NCBI GenBank assembly: GCA_004143945.1
Contig: SEHB01000007.1
Coordinates: 1 to 64,000 of the forward strand
Length of the DNA stretch: 64,000 nt
Source: Lysobacteraceae bacterium
GTDB lineage: Bacteria > Pseudomonadota > Gammaproteobacteria > Xanthomonadales > Rhodanobacteraceae
Reading direction: 5' to 3'
Shown here: positions 18,871-27,597 of the stretch, one piece after another
Layout of the letters: every line of letters starts with the position of its first letter
Numbering within the stretch: the stretch's first letter is position 1
The notes under the pieces: model-generated
Database searches by the model: none
Told to the model about the DNA's origin: nothing
The model's input: only the letters and a program-made list of their open reading frames with translations
Translations under genes and position numbers: made by a program

Positions 18871-20274
18871 ATGAAAGGGCATCTGCAGGCACTGGCGTTG
18901 GCGCTCGCTGCGCACGCACCAGCCGCGGTCGCCGTGTCGCTCGCCCACGACGGCAGCGGGCAGGTGCTGCTGTTCCCGTACTACACGGCGAACGGCAGCC
19001 AGGACACCCTGCTCACCATCGGCAATCGCATGGATGAGCCGCAAGTGGCAAGGGTGCGCTTCCTCGAGGGCTACAACGGGCGCCCGGTGCTCGAGTTCGA
19101 CCTGTACCTCGATCGCAATGACATCTGGACCGCGGCGGTCACGCTGGGCGAAGGAGGCCACGCGCTGCTGCGCACGGCCGATCCGTCCTGCACCGTACCG
19201 GCGATCCCGGCGGCCGGCGCGACGTTCTCCACGGCGGAGTTCGACGGCAGCGGCAGCCTGTCCGCCGATCCCGGGCCGCACGACGCCGCGCGTACACGCG
19301 AAGGCTTGATCGAAGTGATCGCGGGCGCGACGCTCGGCATTGGCACGCCGACCCACCTGCACATCACCCAGCTGGCGCCAGCCTGCGGCGAACTGCCAGG
19401 TTCGATGTTCGAGGACATCACGGATCGCGGCGGCGCGCTGTACGGGACCGCCGCGATCATCAGCGTCGGCGAGGGGCTCTACTACGCGTATGACGCCGTC
19501 GCGCTGCGCGACTTCTCGGCCGATCCGCTCTATGGGCCCGCGATGGATGCTTCGGGACCGTCGCTCGCGGACGCCGGAGGATCCGCCGCGGGCGCCGATG
19601 CATGGATCGACGGCTACGGTCCGTTGCACTTCGATCGCAAGATCGATGCCGTCAGCGCCGTGCTCGCCAGGTATGGTTTGCACAACCAGTACATCGCGGC
19701 ACCCGCGCTTGGTGCGCGCACCGACTGGATCGTCACGTTTCCGACCCAGCGCTACTACACCGACCCCGCCGTGTCGGGGAGTGCAATCGCGCTTCCTCCG
19801 TTCGTCGTGCCGTTCCAGGCGCCCGGCGTCGCGCGGGTGGAGTTCGCCGAACCGCGGATCTACGACCGCCAGGGCGCGACCTGCCTCGGAACCTATTGCC
19901 TGTACGAAGCCCCGTTCCACCTCGACCACGCGGTGAACGCGATCACGTTCGCGCAGCCGGAGGACGTCGGTGATCCATCCGGCGTGTTCGGCTCCCGGCT
20001 CGTCGCCTACCTGTACCCGTACGCCGACGCGGGCCACGTGCTGCTGCCGGATGCGCTGACACGCACGCTCGAGGGCGAAGACGGCGGCCCGCTGCAGCGC
20101 GGCCGCGTGTGCGTGAAAGGTCTGCCCGAGATCGGCTTCCTCGCCTACAACCTCGTCAACGCGAACGCGCAGCCCGGTCGCCTCGCGAACTATGGCGGCG
20201 TGTATCGCGACCACTGGTATCCAGCCGAGGTCTACGCGCGGGACACGCCGTTCGGTACCCACGAATGCCTCTAG
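18871..20274 (+). CDS. Secreted protein of unknown function
   Basis: The 467-residue product has a signal peptide (MKGHLQALALALAAHAPAAVA) and a beta-rich, acidic, Gly/Tyr-containing body beginning VSLAHDGSGQVLLFPYYT, then LLTIGNR and VRFLEGYNGRPVLEFDLYL. Similar openings (GxGQVLLFPYYT..., then N..VRFLEGYNSxxVLDFN) recur in secreted proteins of gammaproteobacteria, but I know no assigned function. Six cysteines suggest disulfides. The track start (18796) overlaps the end of rodA; 18871 begins the signal peptide. It sits 40 bases behind rodA on the same strand and may be read from the mre transcript. Confidence 0.7.
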   Translation: MKGHLQALALALAAHAPAAVAVSLAHDGSGQVLLFPYYTANGSQDTLLTIGNRMDEPQVARVRFLEGYNGRPVLEFDLYLDRNDIWTAAVTLGEGGHALLRTADPSCTVPAIPAAGATFSTAEFDGSGSLSADPGPHDAARTREGLIEVIAGATLGIGTPTHLHITQLAPACGELPGSMFEDITDRGGALYGTAAIISVGEGLYYAYDAVALRDFSADPLYGPAMDASGPSLADAGGSAAGADAWIDGYGPLHFDRKIDAVSAVLARYGLHNQYIAAPALGARTDWIVTFPTQRYYTDPAVSGSAIALPPFVVPFQAPGVARVEFAEPRIYDRQGATCLGTYCLYEAPFHLDHAVNAITFAQPEDVGDPSGVFGSRLVAYLYPYADAGHVLLPDALTRTLEGEDGGPLQRGRVCVKGLPEIGFLAYNLVNANAQPGRLANYGGVYRDHWYPAEVYARDTPFGTHECL

Positions 20275-20317
20275 TCGCGCGCCGCGCGGACGCGCGGCGC
20301 GGCCTCCGGCGACCGCC

Positions 20318-20806
20318 TCAGAGGCAATCGACCAGATGGTCGTAAATCGAGTCCGTTCCGCCCGGAAGCGGCATGAACAGCGGTTGCTCGCCCGCGAGCG
20401 CGACCAGCAGTTGCGCCATCGTCACGTCCGGCGCGAGCGTGATCGGGCAGTTCCACGCGGGGACGTCCACCGAGAGCCCGCCCGTGCCTGCATCGATGCC
20501 CTCGTTGCTCGCCGCGAAGCTCCACGTGCAGGCTCCGATGCGGCCACTTCGCAGTTGCACCGAGCACTGGAAGCGCAGCGGCGCGATGTTGGAGTAGTCG
20601 CCCTCGCAGAAGGTGTCGCCGCAGATGTCCTCGAAGCCGAGCTCGAGCCCCGCGCGCAGCGCGTACCAGGCCTCGTACTGCGCCTCTTCGGTGAAATACG
20701 AGTACGGATCGACGAATGGCGGCCGCCACGCGTCGGCGTGCGAGGGTACTGCCTGTGCGCCGAACGTGGCGAGGGTGATTGCAGCAAGCAATGGATGTAA
20801 GCGCAT
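20318..20806 (-). CDS. Small secreted Cys-containing protein of unknown function
   Basis: The 162-residue product has a signal peptide (MRLHPLLAAITLATFGAQAVPSHA) and an aromatic-rich mature region (WRPPFVDPYSYFTEEAQYEAWYALRAG) with about six cysteines (DICGDTFCEGD, FQCSV, ACTW, WNCP, DCL), suggesting a disulfide-stabilised fold. I recognise no family. A GGGAGG lies seven bases before the ATG at 20806, which decides against the longer track start. It converges with the 18871 gene (44 bases between stops) and is divergent from mltB. Together these two genes interrupt the usual rodA-mltB order. Confidence 0.65.
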   Translation of the reverse strand: MRLHPLLAAITLATFGAQAVPSHADAWRPPFVDPYSYFTEEAQYEAWYALRAGLELGFEDICGDTFCEGDYSNIAPLRFQCSVQLRSGRIGACTWSFAASNEGIDAGTGGLSVDVPAWNCPITLAPDVTMAQLLVALAGEQPLFMPLPGGTDSIYDHLVDCL

Positions 20807-20991
20807 GGTGGTCCTCCCTGGACTGGCGTGTTGCTCCGCGCGGTCCACCGCGGACCGCGCGCAACACGAAGCATCCTGCCGCTACGACGCGCGTCGCGCG
20901 ATCCGCGTTCGCCGTCTCGGCGCGTAGGAGAACTGCGTGGCGTGCATGCGGTGCGGGCGGTTCCGCCCGTCCGCGGTGGTACATTAGGCCG

Positions 20992-21990
20992 ATGCGAACC
21001 CTTTTCCGCGCCTGGTGCGCATGCGTCCTCCTCCTGATCGCCGTGGGCGGCGGCAGCGCGTCCGCGGGCGAAACGTCCGACGCGCAGCGCGCGTTCGCGG
21101 CCGAAGTCGCGCGCGAAGGCGGGCCTTCCGAAGCCGACGTACTGGCCACGCTCGCGGGCGCGAAGGTGCAGTCCTCGATCCTCGAGGCGATCGCGCGCCC
21201 GGCCGAGAAGACGCGCGAGTGGAAGGACTACCGTCCGATCTTCCTGACCGATGGCCGCATCGACGATGGCGTCGATTTCTACCTCGCGCACCGGGAGTTG
21301 CTCGATCGCATCGGCGCCGAGTACGGCGTGCCGCCCGAGGTCATCGTCGCGATCATCGGCGTCGAGACCAGTTACGGGCGCATCACCGGCAAGTACCGCG
21401 TTCTTGATGCGCTCTACACGCTCGCCTTCCACTATCCGCCGCGCGCGACCTTCTTCCGCGGCGAGCTGAAACGCCTGTTCCTGCTTGGCGACCAGCACCT
21501 CGCGTTTCCGATCGACGAGCTCCGCGGCTCCTACGCGGGTGCGATGGGCTGGGGCCAGTTCATGCCGACCAGCGTCGCGAACTGGGCCCGGGACGAGGAC
21601 GCGGACGGTCGCATCGACCTGTGGTCGTCGATGCCCGACATCACCGCGAGCATCGCGAACTACTTCGTCGAGCACGGCTGGAAGGCCGGCGAGCCTGTCG
21701 CGGTGCGCGCGCAGCCAGCCGACGATGCGCGCGTGCTGCCCGACCCCGGCCTCGATCCGGTCTACCCGCTGCAGCAGATGGAGGCCTGGGGCTACGCGCC
21801 GCTCGCGCATGTCGACGCCGACACGCCGTCGACGCTGCTGAAACTGGAAGGCGAACGCGGTCCCGAGTACTGGCTTGTGTTCGGCAACTTCCGGACGATC
21901 ACGCGCTACAACAAGAGTCCGATGTACGCGCTCGCGGTGTGGCAGCTCGCGCAGGCGATCGCCGACGGCAGCAGGGCCGCGACGCGATGA
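20992..21990 (+). CDS. mltB: Lytic murein transglycosylase B
   Basis: MltB cleaves glycan strands between MurNAc and GlcNAc with formation of 1,6-anhydroMurNAc. The 332-residue product has a signal peptide (FRAWCACVLLLIAVGGGSASA) and the GH103-like SLT_2 fold with VPPEVIVAIIGVETSYGRITGKYRVLDAL (catalytic Glu in VETSYG), YAGAMGWGQFMPTSVANWA, DLWSSMPDITASIANYF and NFRTITRYNKSPMYALAVWQLAQAI. TACATT ends six bases before the ATG, so the transcript may be leaderless. The stop overlaps the rlpA start (ATGA), so glycan cleavage and the septal RlpA function are coupled. Confidence 0.95.
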   Translation: MRTLFRAWCACVLLLIAVGGGSASAGETSDAQRAFAAEVAREGGPSEADVLATLAGAKVQSSILEAIARPAEKTREWKDYRPIFLTDGRIDDGVDFYLAHRELLDRIGAEYGVPPEVIVAIIGVETSYGRITGKYRVLDALYTLAFHYPPRATFFRGELKRLFLLGDQHLAFPIDELRGSYAGAMGWGQFMPTSVANWARDEDADGRIDLWSSMPDITASIANYFVEHGWKAGEPVAVRAQPADDARVLPDPGLDPVYPLQQMEAWGYAPLAHVDADTPSTLLKLEGERGPEYWLVFGNFRTITRYNKSPMYALAVWQLAQAIADGSRAATR

Positions 21991-22955
21991 ATCGGTGCAC
22001 GCTCGCCTGCATGATGCTCGCCGCGCTGCTGCTCGGCGGCTGCGCGGGCAACAAGGCGAAGCGTGGCGACGGCGCGCGGCCGGTCGCGAGCGCGGACAGG
22101 CGCATCGACGACGACACGCGCAAGTCGCAGTCCGATCGCTACCGCCACCGCCAGGACCATGGTCCGGACGCACCGCCGATCGATGTCTCGAAGATCCCCG
22201 AGCCCGTGCCGAAGGCCGAGCCACGCTCGCGCTACGGCAACAAGCCGACCTACAGCGTGCTCGGCCGCAGCTACCGCGTGCTGCCGAGCGCAAGGGGGTA
22301 TGTCGAGCGCGGACTCGCGTCCTGGTACGGCAGCAAGTTCCACGGCTACATGACGTCCTCGTTCGAGCCTTACGACATGTACGGGTTCAGCGCCGCCCAC
22401 AAGACGCTGCCGCTGCCAAGCTACGCGCGCGTGACCAACCTCGAGAACGGCAAGAGCGTGGTCGTGCGCGTCAATGATCGCGGTCCGTTCCACGAAGGGC
22501 GCGTGATCGATCTCTCGTACGCGGCAGCGGTGAAGATCGGCGTCTGGCCGAACGGCACCGCGCGGGTCGAGGTGCGCGCGATCGATCCGGATCATCCCGA
22601 TGACAGCGGCGCGACGTCGCGCGTCGCCTCCGCCGCTTCACCGCGGCCCTCGGCCCTCGATGCGCGCCCCGCGCAGGTCACCGAGCGTCCGCGCGCCTCG
22701 ACCGGCCACGGCGGCGCGCCGGGCCTCTACCTGCAGATCGGCGCGTTCGGCGAACGCGCGAACGCCGAACGCGCGCTCGAGACTGCGCGCCGCTCGGGGA
22801 TCACGGGCGTCGGCATCGATTCGATCGCGGTCGCGGGTCGCACCGTCCATCGCGTGCGCATCGGTCCGCTCGCCGATGCGAGGGAGGCGGACGCGCTGAC
22901 CGACCGCATCCGCGCGCTCGGCCTCGGCGAACCGCGCGTCGCGCTCGAACGCTGA
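21987..22955 (+). CDS. rlpA: Septal ring lytic transglycosylase RlpA
   Basis: RlpA is an outer-membrane lipoprotein that acts on stem-peptide-free glycan at septa. The 322-residue product has a lipobox (LLLGGCAG), a double-psi beta-barrel with GLASWYGSKFHGYMTSSFEPYDMYGFSAAHKTLPLPS and VVRVNDRGPFHEGRVIDLSYAAA, and a C-terminal SPOR domain (LYLQIGAFGERANAERALE...VHRVRIGPLADAREADAL) that binds denuded glycan. The E and D in FEPYDM match the catalytic region. The canonical TASGE is changed to MTSSFE, as in some Lysobacterales. It overlaps mltB by four bases and is followed by a terminator-like repeat. Confidence 0.95.
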   Translation: MNRCTLACMMLAALLLGGCAGNKAKRGDGARPVASADRRIDDDTRKSQSDRYRHRQDHGPDAPPIDVSKIPEPVPKAEPRSRYGNKPTYSVLGRSYRVLPSARGYVERGLASWYGSKFHGYMTSSFEPYDMYGFSAAHKTLPLPSYARVTNLENGKSVVVRVNDRGPFHEGRVIDLSYAAAVKIGVWPNGTARVEVRAIDPDHPDDSGATSRVASAASPRPSALDARPAQVTERPRASTGHGGAPGLYLQIGAFGERANAERALETARRSGITGVGIDSIAVAGRTVHRVRIGPLADAREADALTDRIRALGLGEPRVALER

Positions 22956-22958
22956 GCC

Positions 22959-22987
22959 GTGGGAGGGGCTTCGGCCCCGAGCTTTTC
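22959..22987 (+). terminator. Repeat-derived Rho-independent terminator after rlpA
   Basis: GTGGGAGGGGC-ttcg-GCCCCGAGCTTTT: a GGGGC/GCCCC stem with a UUCG tetraloop, then a short T-run, starting three bases after the rlpA stop. It is the same repeat family as 2507-2590. Confidence 0.6.
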
Positions 22988-23112
22988 CGGCGCACGCGTT
23001 TCGCCCTGCATCGCCTGAACCCCGGATGGCCCCGCGTCCCGCACAGCGTGCCTGAGCAGGCACGGTCTGCCACAATCCGGCCCTTGTTCGCCCTGCAGGA
23101 CCCTGTTTTCGA

Positions 23113-24423
23113 ATGAAACTGCCGTACCTGATCGCATCCGCCCTCGTTTTCGCCTGCGCCGCCGCGCCGCTCCCGGCGCATGCGCAGACGCCGCCTGCCG
23201 CCGAGGCGCCTGCCGCGACGACCGCTGCACCCGCGTTGCCGACGCCGCAGCCGGTCGCCAAGCCCGCGCTGCCCGTTCCCGGCGCCGGCGCGGGACCCAC
23301 GCCGCCGCCACCGACGATCGCGGCGAAAAGCTGGGTGCTCATGGATTTCGCGAGCGGCCAGGTCCTCGCCGAGAGCAACAAGGACGCGCGCGTCGCGCCT
23401 GCGTCGATCACCAAGGTGATGACCTCGTACGTGGTCTCGGCCGAACTCAAGCGCGGCAAGATCCATCTCGACGACCAGGTCTTCATCAGCGAGCACGCGT
23501 GGCGCGCGGGCGGCGCCGGCACCGACGGATCGACGAGCTTCCTGCAGCTCAACAGCAAGGTCGCGCTGAAGGACCTGTTGTACGGCATGATCATCCAGTC
23601 CGGCAACGACGCGGCGATCGCGCTCGCCGAGCACGTCGGCGGTTCGGAGGAAACGTTCGCGAACCTCATGAACCAGTACGCGCAGCGGCTTGGAATGACC
23701 GCCACGCACTACGTCGACGCGAGCGGCCTGCCGCATCCGGAGCACTACACCACCGCCTACGACATCGCGCTGCTCTCGCGCGCGCTGATCCGCGACTATC
23801 CCGAGGACTACTCGATCTACGCGATCAAGGATTTCGAGTGGAACGGGATCAAGCAGCACAACCGCAACACGCTGCTCTGGCGCGACGACAGCGTGGACGG
23901 CATCAAGACCGGCCACACCTCCGAAGCGGGCTACTGCCTCGCGACCTCGGCCAAACGCGGCGAGCAGCGCCTCATCGCGGTCGTGATGGGTGCCGCGAGC
24001 GAGAAGCAGCGCGCCGATGACAATCAGGCGCTGCTGAACTACGGTTTCCGCTTCTTCGAGACGCGCAAGCTGTACGCCGCGAACGCGCCGCTCGCGACGC
24101 CCGAGCTGTGGAAGGGCGCGGCGGAGACGCTGCCGCTCGGCGTCGACGGCGACGTGCTCGTGACGTTCCCGCGCGGCCGCTACGAAGACCTCAAGGCGAG
24201 CCTCGAACTGCCCGCGCGACTGGTCGCGCCGATCGCGAAGGGTGGCGAGGTGGGCAAGCTCAAGGTCGAACTCGATGGCAAACCCCTCGTCGAACGCCCG
24301 CTGGTCGCGCTCGCGCCGGGCGAATCGGGTGGCTTCTTCACGCGCGTCGTCGACGAGGTCTGGATGTGGTTCAAGGGCGACGCCGCGGCGAACGTGTCCT
24401 CGACCGCGCCGCAGGCCGAGTAG
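23113..24423 (+). CDS. dacC: D-alanyl-D-alanine carboxypeptidase (PBP5/6 type)
   Basis: This class removes the terminal D-Ala from pentapeptides and so limits crosslinking in the periplasm. The 436-residue product has a signal peptide (YLIASALVFACAAAPLPAHA), an unusually long Ala/Pro-rich linker of about 45 residues, then SWVLMDFASGQVLAE, PASITKVMTSYV (catalytic Ser in SITK), IIQSGNDAAIALAEHV (SGN), GIKTGHTSEAGYCLATSA (KTG), the PBP5 C-terminal beta domain, and an amphipathic tail (GGFFTRVVDEVWMWFKG) for membrane attachment. The symbol follows Xanthomonas use; dacA is equally defensible. DUF493 follows 16 bases later. Confidence 0.93.
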   Translation: MKLPYLIASALVFACAAAPLPAHAQTPPAAEAPAATTAAPALPTPQPVAKPALPVPGAGAGPTPPPPTIAAKSWVLMDFASGQVLAESNKDARVAPASITKVMTSYVVSAELKRGKIHLDDQVFISEHAWRAGGAGTDGSTSFLQLNSKVALKDLLYGMIIQSGNDAAIALAEHVGGSEETFANLMNQYAQRLGMTATHYVDASGLPHPEHYTTAYDIALLSRALIRDYPEDYSIYAIKDFEWNGIKQHNRNTLLWRDDSVDGIKTGHTSEAGYCLATSAKRGEQRLIAVVMGAASEKQRADDNQALLNYGFRFFETRKLYAANAPLATPELWKGAAETLPLGVDGDVLVTFPRGRYEDLKASLELPARLVAPIAKGGEVGKLKVELDGKPLVERPLVALAPGESGGFFTRVVDEVWMWFKGDAAANVSSTAPQAE

Positions 24424-24439
24424 CAGGCCGGTACGCACG

Positions 24440-24730
24440 ATGCAGAACCTCGACGACATCAAGCCGCAGGAACCCGGCCAGGGCTTCCAGTTCCCCGGCG
24501 TGTTCGAGATCACCGCGATGGGCAGCGCAAGCGCGGACCTCGAGCAGAAGCTCGTGCGCATCCTCGCCGACCTCGGCCTCTCGGTGCTCGCGGGCACGCT
24601 GCGCGTGCGACCCTCGCGCGAAGGCAATTACGTGTCGGTCACGACGAGCTTCACCTGCCCCACGCGCGAGAAGTACGACGCCGCGCACGCGGCGCTGCGC
24701 GCGGACCCCGCGATCCGCTGGACCCTGTAG
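24440..24730 (+). CDS. DUF493 (YbeD-like) protein
   Basis: The 96-residue product reads GFQFPGVFEITAMGSASADLEQKLVRILADLG near its start and VSVTTSFTCPTREKYDAAHAALRADP near its end, matching YbeD, a small ACT-like alpha/beta protein encoded between dacA and lipB in E. coli. Its function is uncertain; the conserved dac-ybeD-lipB-lipA order suggests a link to lipoate or wall metabolism. The stop codon TAG is supplied by the GTAGGAG end of a repeat that begins at the last base of the Leu codon. Confidence 0.9.
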   Translation: MQNLDDIKPQEPGQGFQFPGVFEITAMGSASADLEQKLVRILADLGLSVLAGTLRVRPSREGNYVSVTTSFTCPTREKYDAAHAALRADPAIRWTL

Positions 24731-24819
24731 GAGCCCACCCTGTGGGCGATCCGCGCAGGAAACCGGTTGGTCGCAAGTTCCCGGATTCGCGCGAAGTCGC
24801 GCACAGGGTGCGCTCCTAC
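24727..24819. repeat. Paired REP-like element, GTAGGAGC family
   Basis: Arm 1 GTAGGAGCCCACCCTGTGGGC (24727-) faces arm 2, whose complement is GTAGGAGCGCACCCTGTGCGC (to 24819). Each arm holds its own small hairpin (GCCCAC-cct-GTGGGC and GCGCAC-cct-GTGCGC). The two differences between the arms are compensating within each small stem. The layout is that of REP doublets. The TAG at each outer end is the stop codon of the flanking gene on its strand. Confidence 0.8.
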
Positions 24820-26795
24820 AATGGCGCTTCCGGCACGCGCGCGTTCGTCGAGGGATGCCAATCCGCGGGAGGTTCGGCCTTGTCGGCGCGCGTCGCGGCG
24901 AGGCGCAGCGCTTCGACTTCGCTGCCGGTCGACTGCCAGTCCTCGAAATAAGCCTCCAGCGCATCGCCGGACTGCATCGCGGGCGACTGCGCCTGCTGCC
25001 ACCAGGCGAGCAGCCTCGCGCGTTCCGCATCCGCATCGGAGAGCGCGTCGAGCTTTCGCAACAGGGCTTCGCCAAACCGCGCCGCGAGCACCGTGCGCCC
25101 CTGATGCAGGATCACGCGCGCGGCGCCGGTGCACGCTTCACGTCGTTCGGTGCCTGGCATCGCACGATCGGGCCCGCAAGCGCGCGAGAGATTCACAAGC
25201 CCATTGCCCATGTGCAGATGGGACATCGACCCCATCGCCGCGACCTTGGACATGTTCGCGCCGTCGAAATCGGGGACCATCGCCTCGTAGGCAGCCGCGA
25301 GGTCTTGCGGCAACGGGACCCGCGCGAATGCGCCTTCCCAGATGCCGACGAACCCGGTCAGGTAGTCGTCGTGGTGGCGGCTCGCCGCCATCCGCTTCAG
25401 CATCGGCGCGGGATCCGCCGCATCGTCGGCCGACGGCAATGACAGCGCCCAGGTCGCCGCGTTGTCGGGATCGAGTCGCTGCAGCCGCGCGAGCGCTGCG
25501 GCTCGGGCGTCGGCATCGCCATGCTGCGCCACGGCGGCCTGCACGAGCAGTTCGTCCGGTCGCGTCGTCGCGATCGCGGCAATGGTGCGGTTCGCGGTTT
25601 TTTCATCGGCGCCCTTTTCATCCGCCGTGGGCGACGCCTGCAATTCAAGCGCACGGCTCGCGATCACGGCGAGAACCTGCTCGCGTGCATCGCCGCTCGC
25701 GCGCATCGCGTCGAATACCGTGCGCAGGTATGTGAGCCAGGCATCGGCCGTTGCTTCGGCTTCGGCTGCGTCATAGGCCTCTTCCGCGACCCAGCCTTCG
25801 GGCGGCGTCGCGGGCTTGCCGAGCCGCGCGAGACGCCGCTGCGCGGCGACGACGGAGCCTTCCGCATCCATCCAGTCTCGCTCGCGGTCTTCGGGAGCGT
25901 CGGAGTAGGCCGACATGCTGAGCGCGGGATTCGACGCATTCGCCTCCAGCCAGTCGTACTCGCGCTGCAGGTCCGCGTGTCCATCGCGCTTGTCGAGCAA
26001 CGACAGGCCGAGTTCGCGCAACGCGAAGCTTTCGCCTTCGCTCGCGAGCACTTGACCCGCGCGCTCGCACCAGTCGAGGCGCCGCCAGTCCTGTTCGGTC
26101 GAGCCATCGGGTTGGCACGCGCGCTTGAACGCCGCATCGGCACCGGAGTAGCGCCACGTCACGCGCTCGAGCGCGGCGGCGAGCGCAGTCCGCGGCGGGC
26201 CTGCATCCGGTTCGTCATCGACCGGCGTCGACAGGGTTGCGGGATGTTGGCGGAAGACCCGTGTCCAGATCGCGACTTCCTCGCCTTCGTGGTCATCTGC
26301 GCGCGCAGCCGTCGCCATGCGTTCGAGCGCGGCGTCGATGCCGGCCTGGTCGCCCTTCGCGGCCGCGAGTGCGACCGCGTAGCGCCACGCCGCCGCGTTG
26401 TCCGGTTCCAGCCGCACGAGGTTCGCGACCTCGGCCTCGGGCCAGCGCACCGGACCGCACTGGCTGGCGAAGTAGTGGCCTTCGGATGCCGCGACCGCCT
26501 GCACGAACGCGTCGTCCGGCGCGAGGTTCGCTGCGCGTGCGACGATGTCGTCGCCTTTCGGTTGAAGCGGGTTCTTCGCATCTTCATCCGACAGGACGAT
26601 GCGCCCGGCCAGCACCTGCACGCGCGGCGAGCCATCGACGCGCAGCAGGTCGAACAGTTCGCGCTCGCTGCGTGCGTGGCGCGCCTCCCAGGCATCCGCA
26701 TCGAATGCGCCGTCGGCCACGGGCGGCGAATCGGCGAGACCGATAACCGACGCCAAGGCGGCGGCGAACGCGAGACAGAGCCGGGTCGTGCGCAT
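24816..26795 (-). CDS. Secreted TPR-like protein of unknown function
   Basis: The 659-residue product has a signal peptide (TTRLCLAFAAALASVIGLADS) and a helical, Ala/Asp/Glu-rich body with repeat-like segments such as LEPDNAAAWRYAVALAAAKGDQAGIDAALERM and LDPDNAATWALSL, which resemble degenerate tetratricopeptide repeats. Scattered cysteines (SQCGPVRW, KRACQPDG, DWCERAG, RACGPDR) could form disulfides. I recognise no family. It lies opposite to and between DUF493 and lipB, splitting the usual order. TAGACT at 26826-26831 (minus) and GAGGAT before the ATG are plausible expression signals. Its stop lies inside the REP-like element. Confidence 0.65.
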   Translation of the reverse strand: MRTTRLCLAFAAALASVIGLADSPPVADGAFDADAWEARHARSERELFDLLRVDGSPRVQVLAGRIVLSDEDAKNPLQPKGDDIVARAANLAPDDAFVQAVAASEGHYFASQCGPVRWPEAEVANLVRLEPDNAAAWRYAVALAAAKGDQAGIDAALERMATAARADDHEGEEVAIWTRVFRQHPATLSTPVDDEPDAGPPRTALAAALERVTWRYSGADAAFKRACQPDGSTEQDWRRLDWCERAGQVLASEGESFALRELGLSLLDKRDGHADLQREYDWLEANASNPALSMSAYSDAPEDRERDWMDAEGSVVAAQRRLARLGKPATPPEGWVAEEAYDAAEAEATADAWLTYLRTVFDAMRASGDAREQVLAVIASRALELQASPTADEKGADEKTANRTIAAIATTRPDELLVQAAVAQHGDADARAAALARLQRLDPDNAATWALSLPSADDAADPAPMLKRMAASRHHDDYLTGFVGIWEGAFARVPLPQDLAAAYEAMVPDFDGANMSKVAAMGSMSHLHMGNGLVNLSRACGPDRAMPGTERREACTGAARVILHQGRTVLAARFGEALLRKLDALSDADAERARLLAWWQQAQSPAMQSGDALEAYFEDWQSTGSEVEALRLAATRADKAEPPADWHPSTNARVPEAPL

Positions 26796-26910
26796 GGTCC
26801 GATCCTCGTACGGGCGGGCGAGCCCAGTCTAGCAATGAAAAAATGGCAACACGCGGCGCGTTTCATGATGCAATCGTGCTTGTGAACTCGCATCCGGCAC
26901 CCATTTCGCG

Positions 26911-27597
26911 ATGATGTCCCGCCCCGTCCTCGTCCGCTGCCTCGGCCGCCAGCCCTATGAGCCCGTCTGGCGCGCGATGCAGGCGTTCACCGATGCGCGT
27001 GGGCCGGAAACGCCCGACGAACTCTGGGTGCTCGAGCACGACCCGGTGTTCACGCTCGGCCAGGTGGGGCGCATGGAGCACGTGCTCGCGCCCGGCGACA
27101 TTCCGCTCGTTCCCGTCGACCGCGGTGGCCAGGTGACGTATCACGGCCCCGGGCAGATCGTCGCGTACCCGCTGTTCGACCTGCGCCGGCTCGGAATCGG
27201 CGTGCGCGAACTCGTCACGCGGATCGAGCAGGCGATCATCGACACGCTCGAAACCTGGAACATCGTCGCGCTGCGGCGCGAGGGCGCGCCGGGCGTCTAT
27301 GTCGCGGACGCGAAGATCGCCGCGCTCGGGCTGCGCGTCCGGCGTGGCTGCTCGTTCCATGGGCTCGCGTTCAACGTCGCGATGGACCTCGAGCCATTTC
27401 GGCGCATCAATCCCTGCGGCTACGAGGGTCTCGCGGTCACCCAGGTGCTAGACTTGGGCGGACCCGGATCGCTGGGCGCGGTCGAGGCGGTCCTGGTCGG
27501 CGAACTCGCGCGCCAGTTCGGGCTTTCGCCGCAACCTGCCGATCCGCACCTGCCTGCCGCCGAGGACGACGCTGCGCGCGTCGCGCGTTCCGCATGA
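26911..27597 (+). CDS. lipB: Octanoyl-[acyl-carrier-protein]:protein N-octanoyltransferase
   Basis: LipB moves octanoate from ACP to the lipoyl domains of 2-oxoacid dehydrogenases and the glycine cleavage system. The 228-residue product shows [61 protein letters not shown] (catalytic Lys in AKIAALG) and [13 protein letters not shown] (catalytic Cys in PCGYEG). The aceE product encoded at 59.6 kb belongs to a complex whose E2 subunit needs this modification. The stop overlaps the lipA start (ATGA). Confidence 0.96.
   Translation: MMSRPVLVRCLGRQPYEPVWRAMQAFTDARGPETPDELWVLEHDPVFTLGQVGRMEHVLAPGDIPLVPVDRGGQVTYHGPGQIVAYPLFDLRRLGIGVRELVTRIEQAIIDTLETWNIVALRREGAPGVYVADAKIAALGLRVRRGCSFHGLAFNVAMDLEPFRRINPCGYEGLAVTQVLDLGGPGSLGAVEAVLVGELARQFGLSPQPADPHLPAAEDDAARVARSA

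Noticed and set aside
24727-24819. CRISPR-like or attachment-site repeat at the DUF493 boundary
   Set aside because: There are only two inverted arms with internal stems and no direct repeat/spacer array or integrase. The REP-like interpretation fits.
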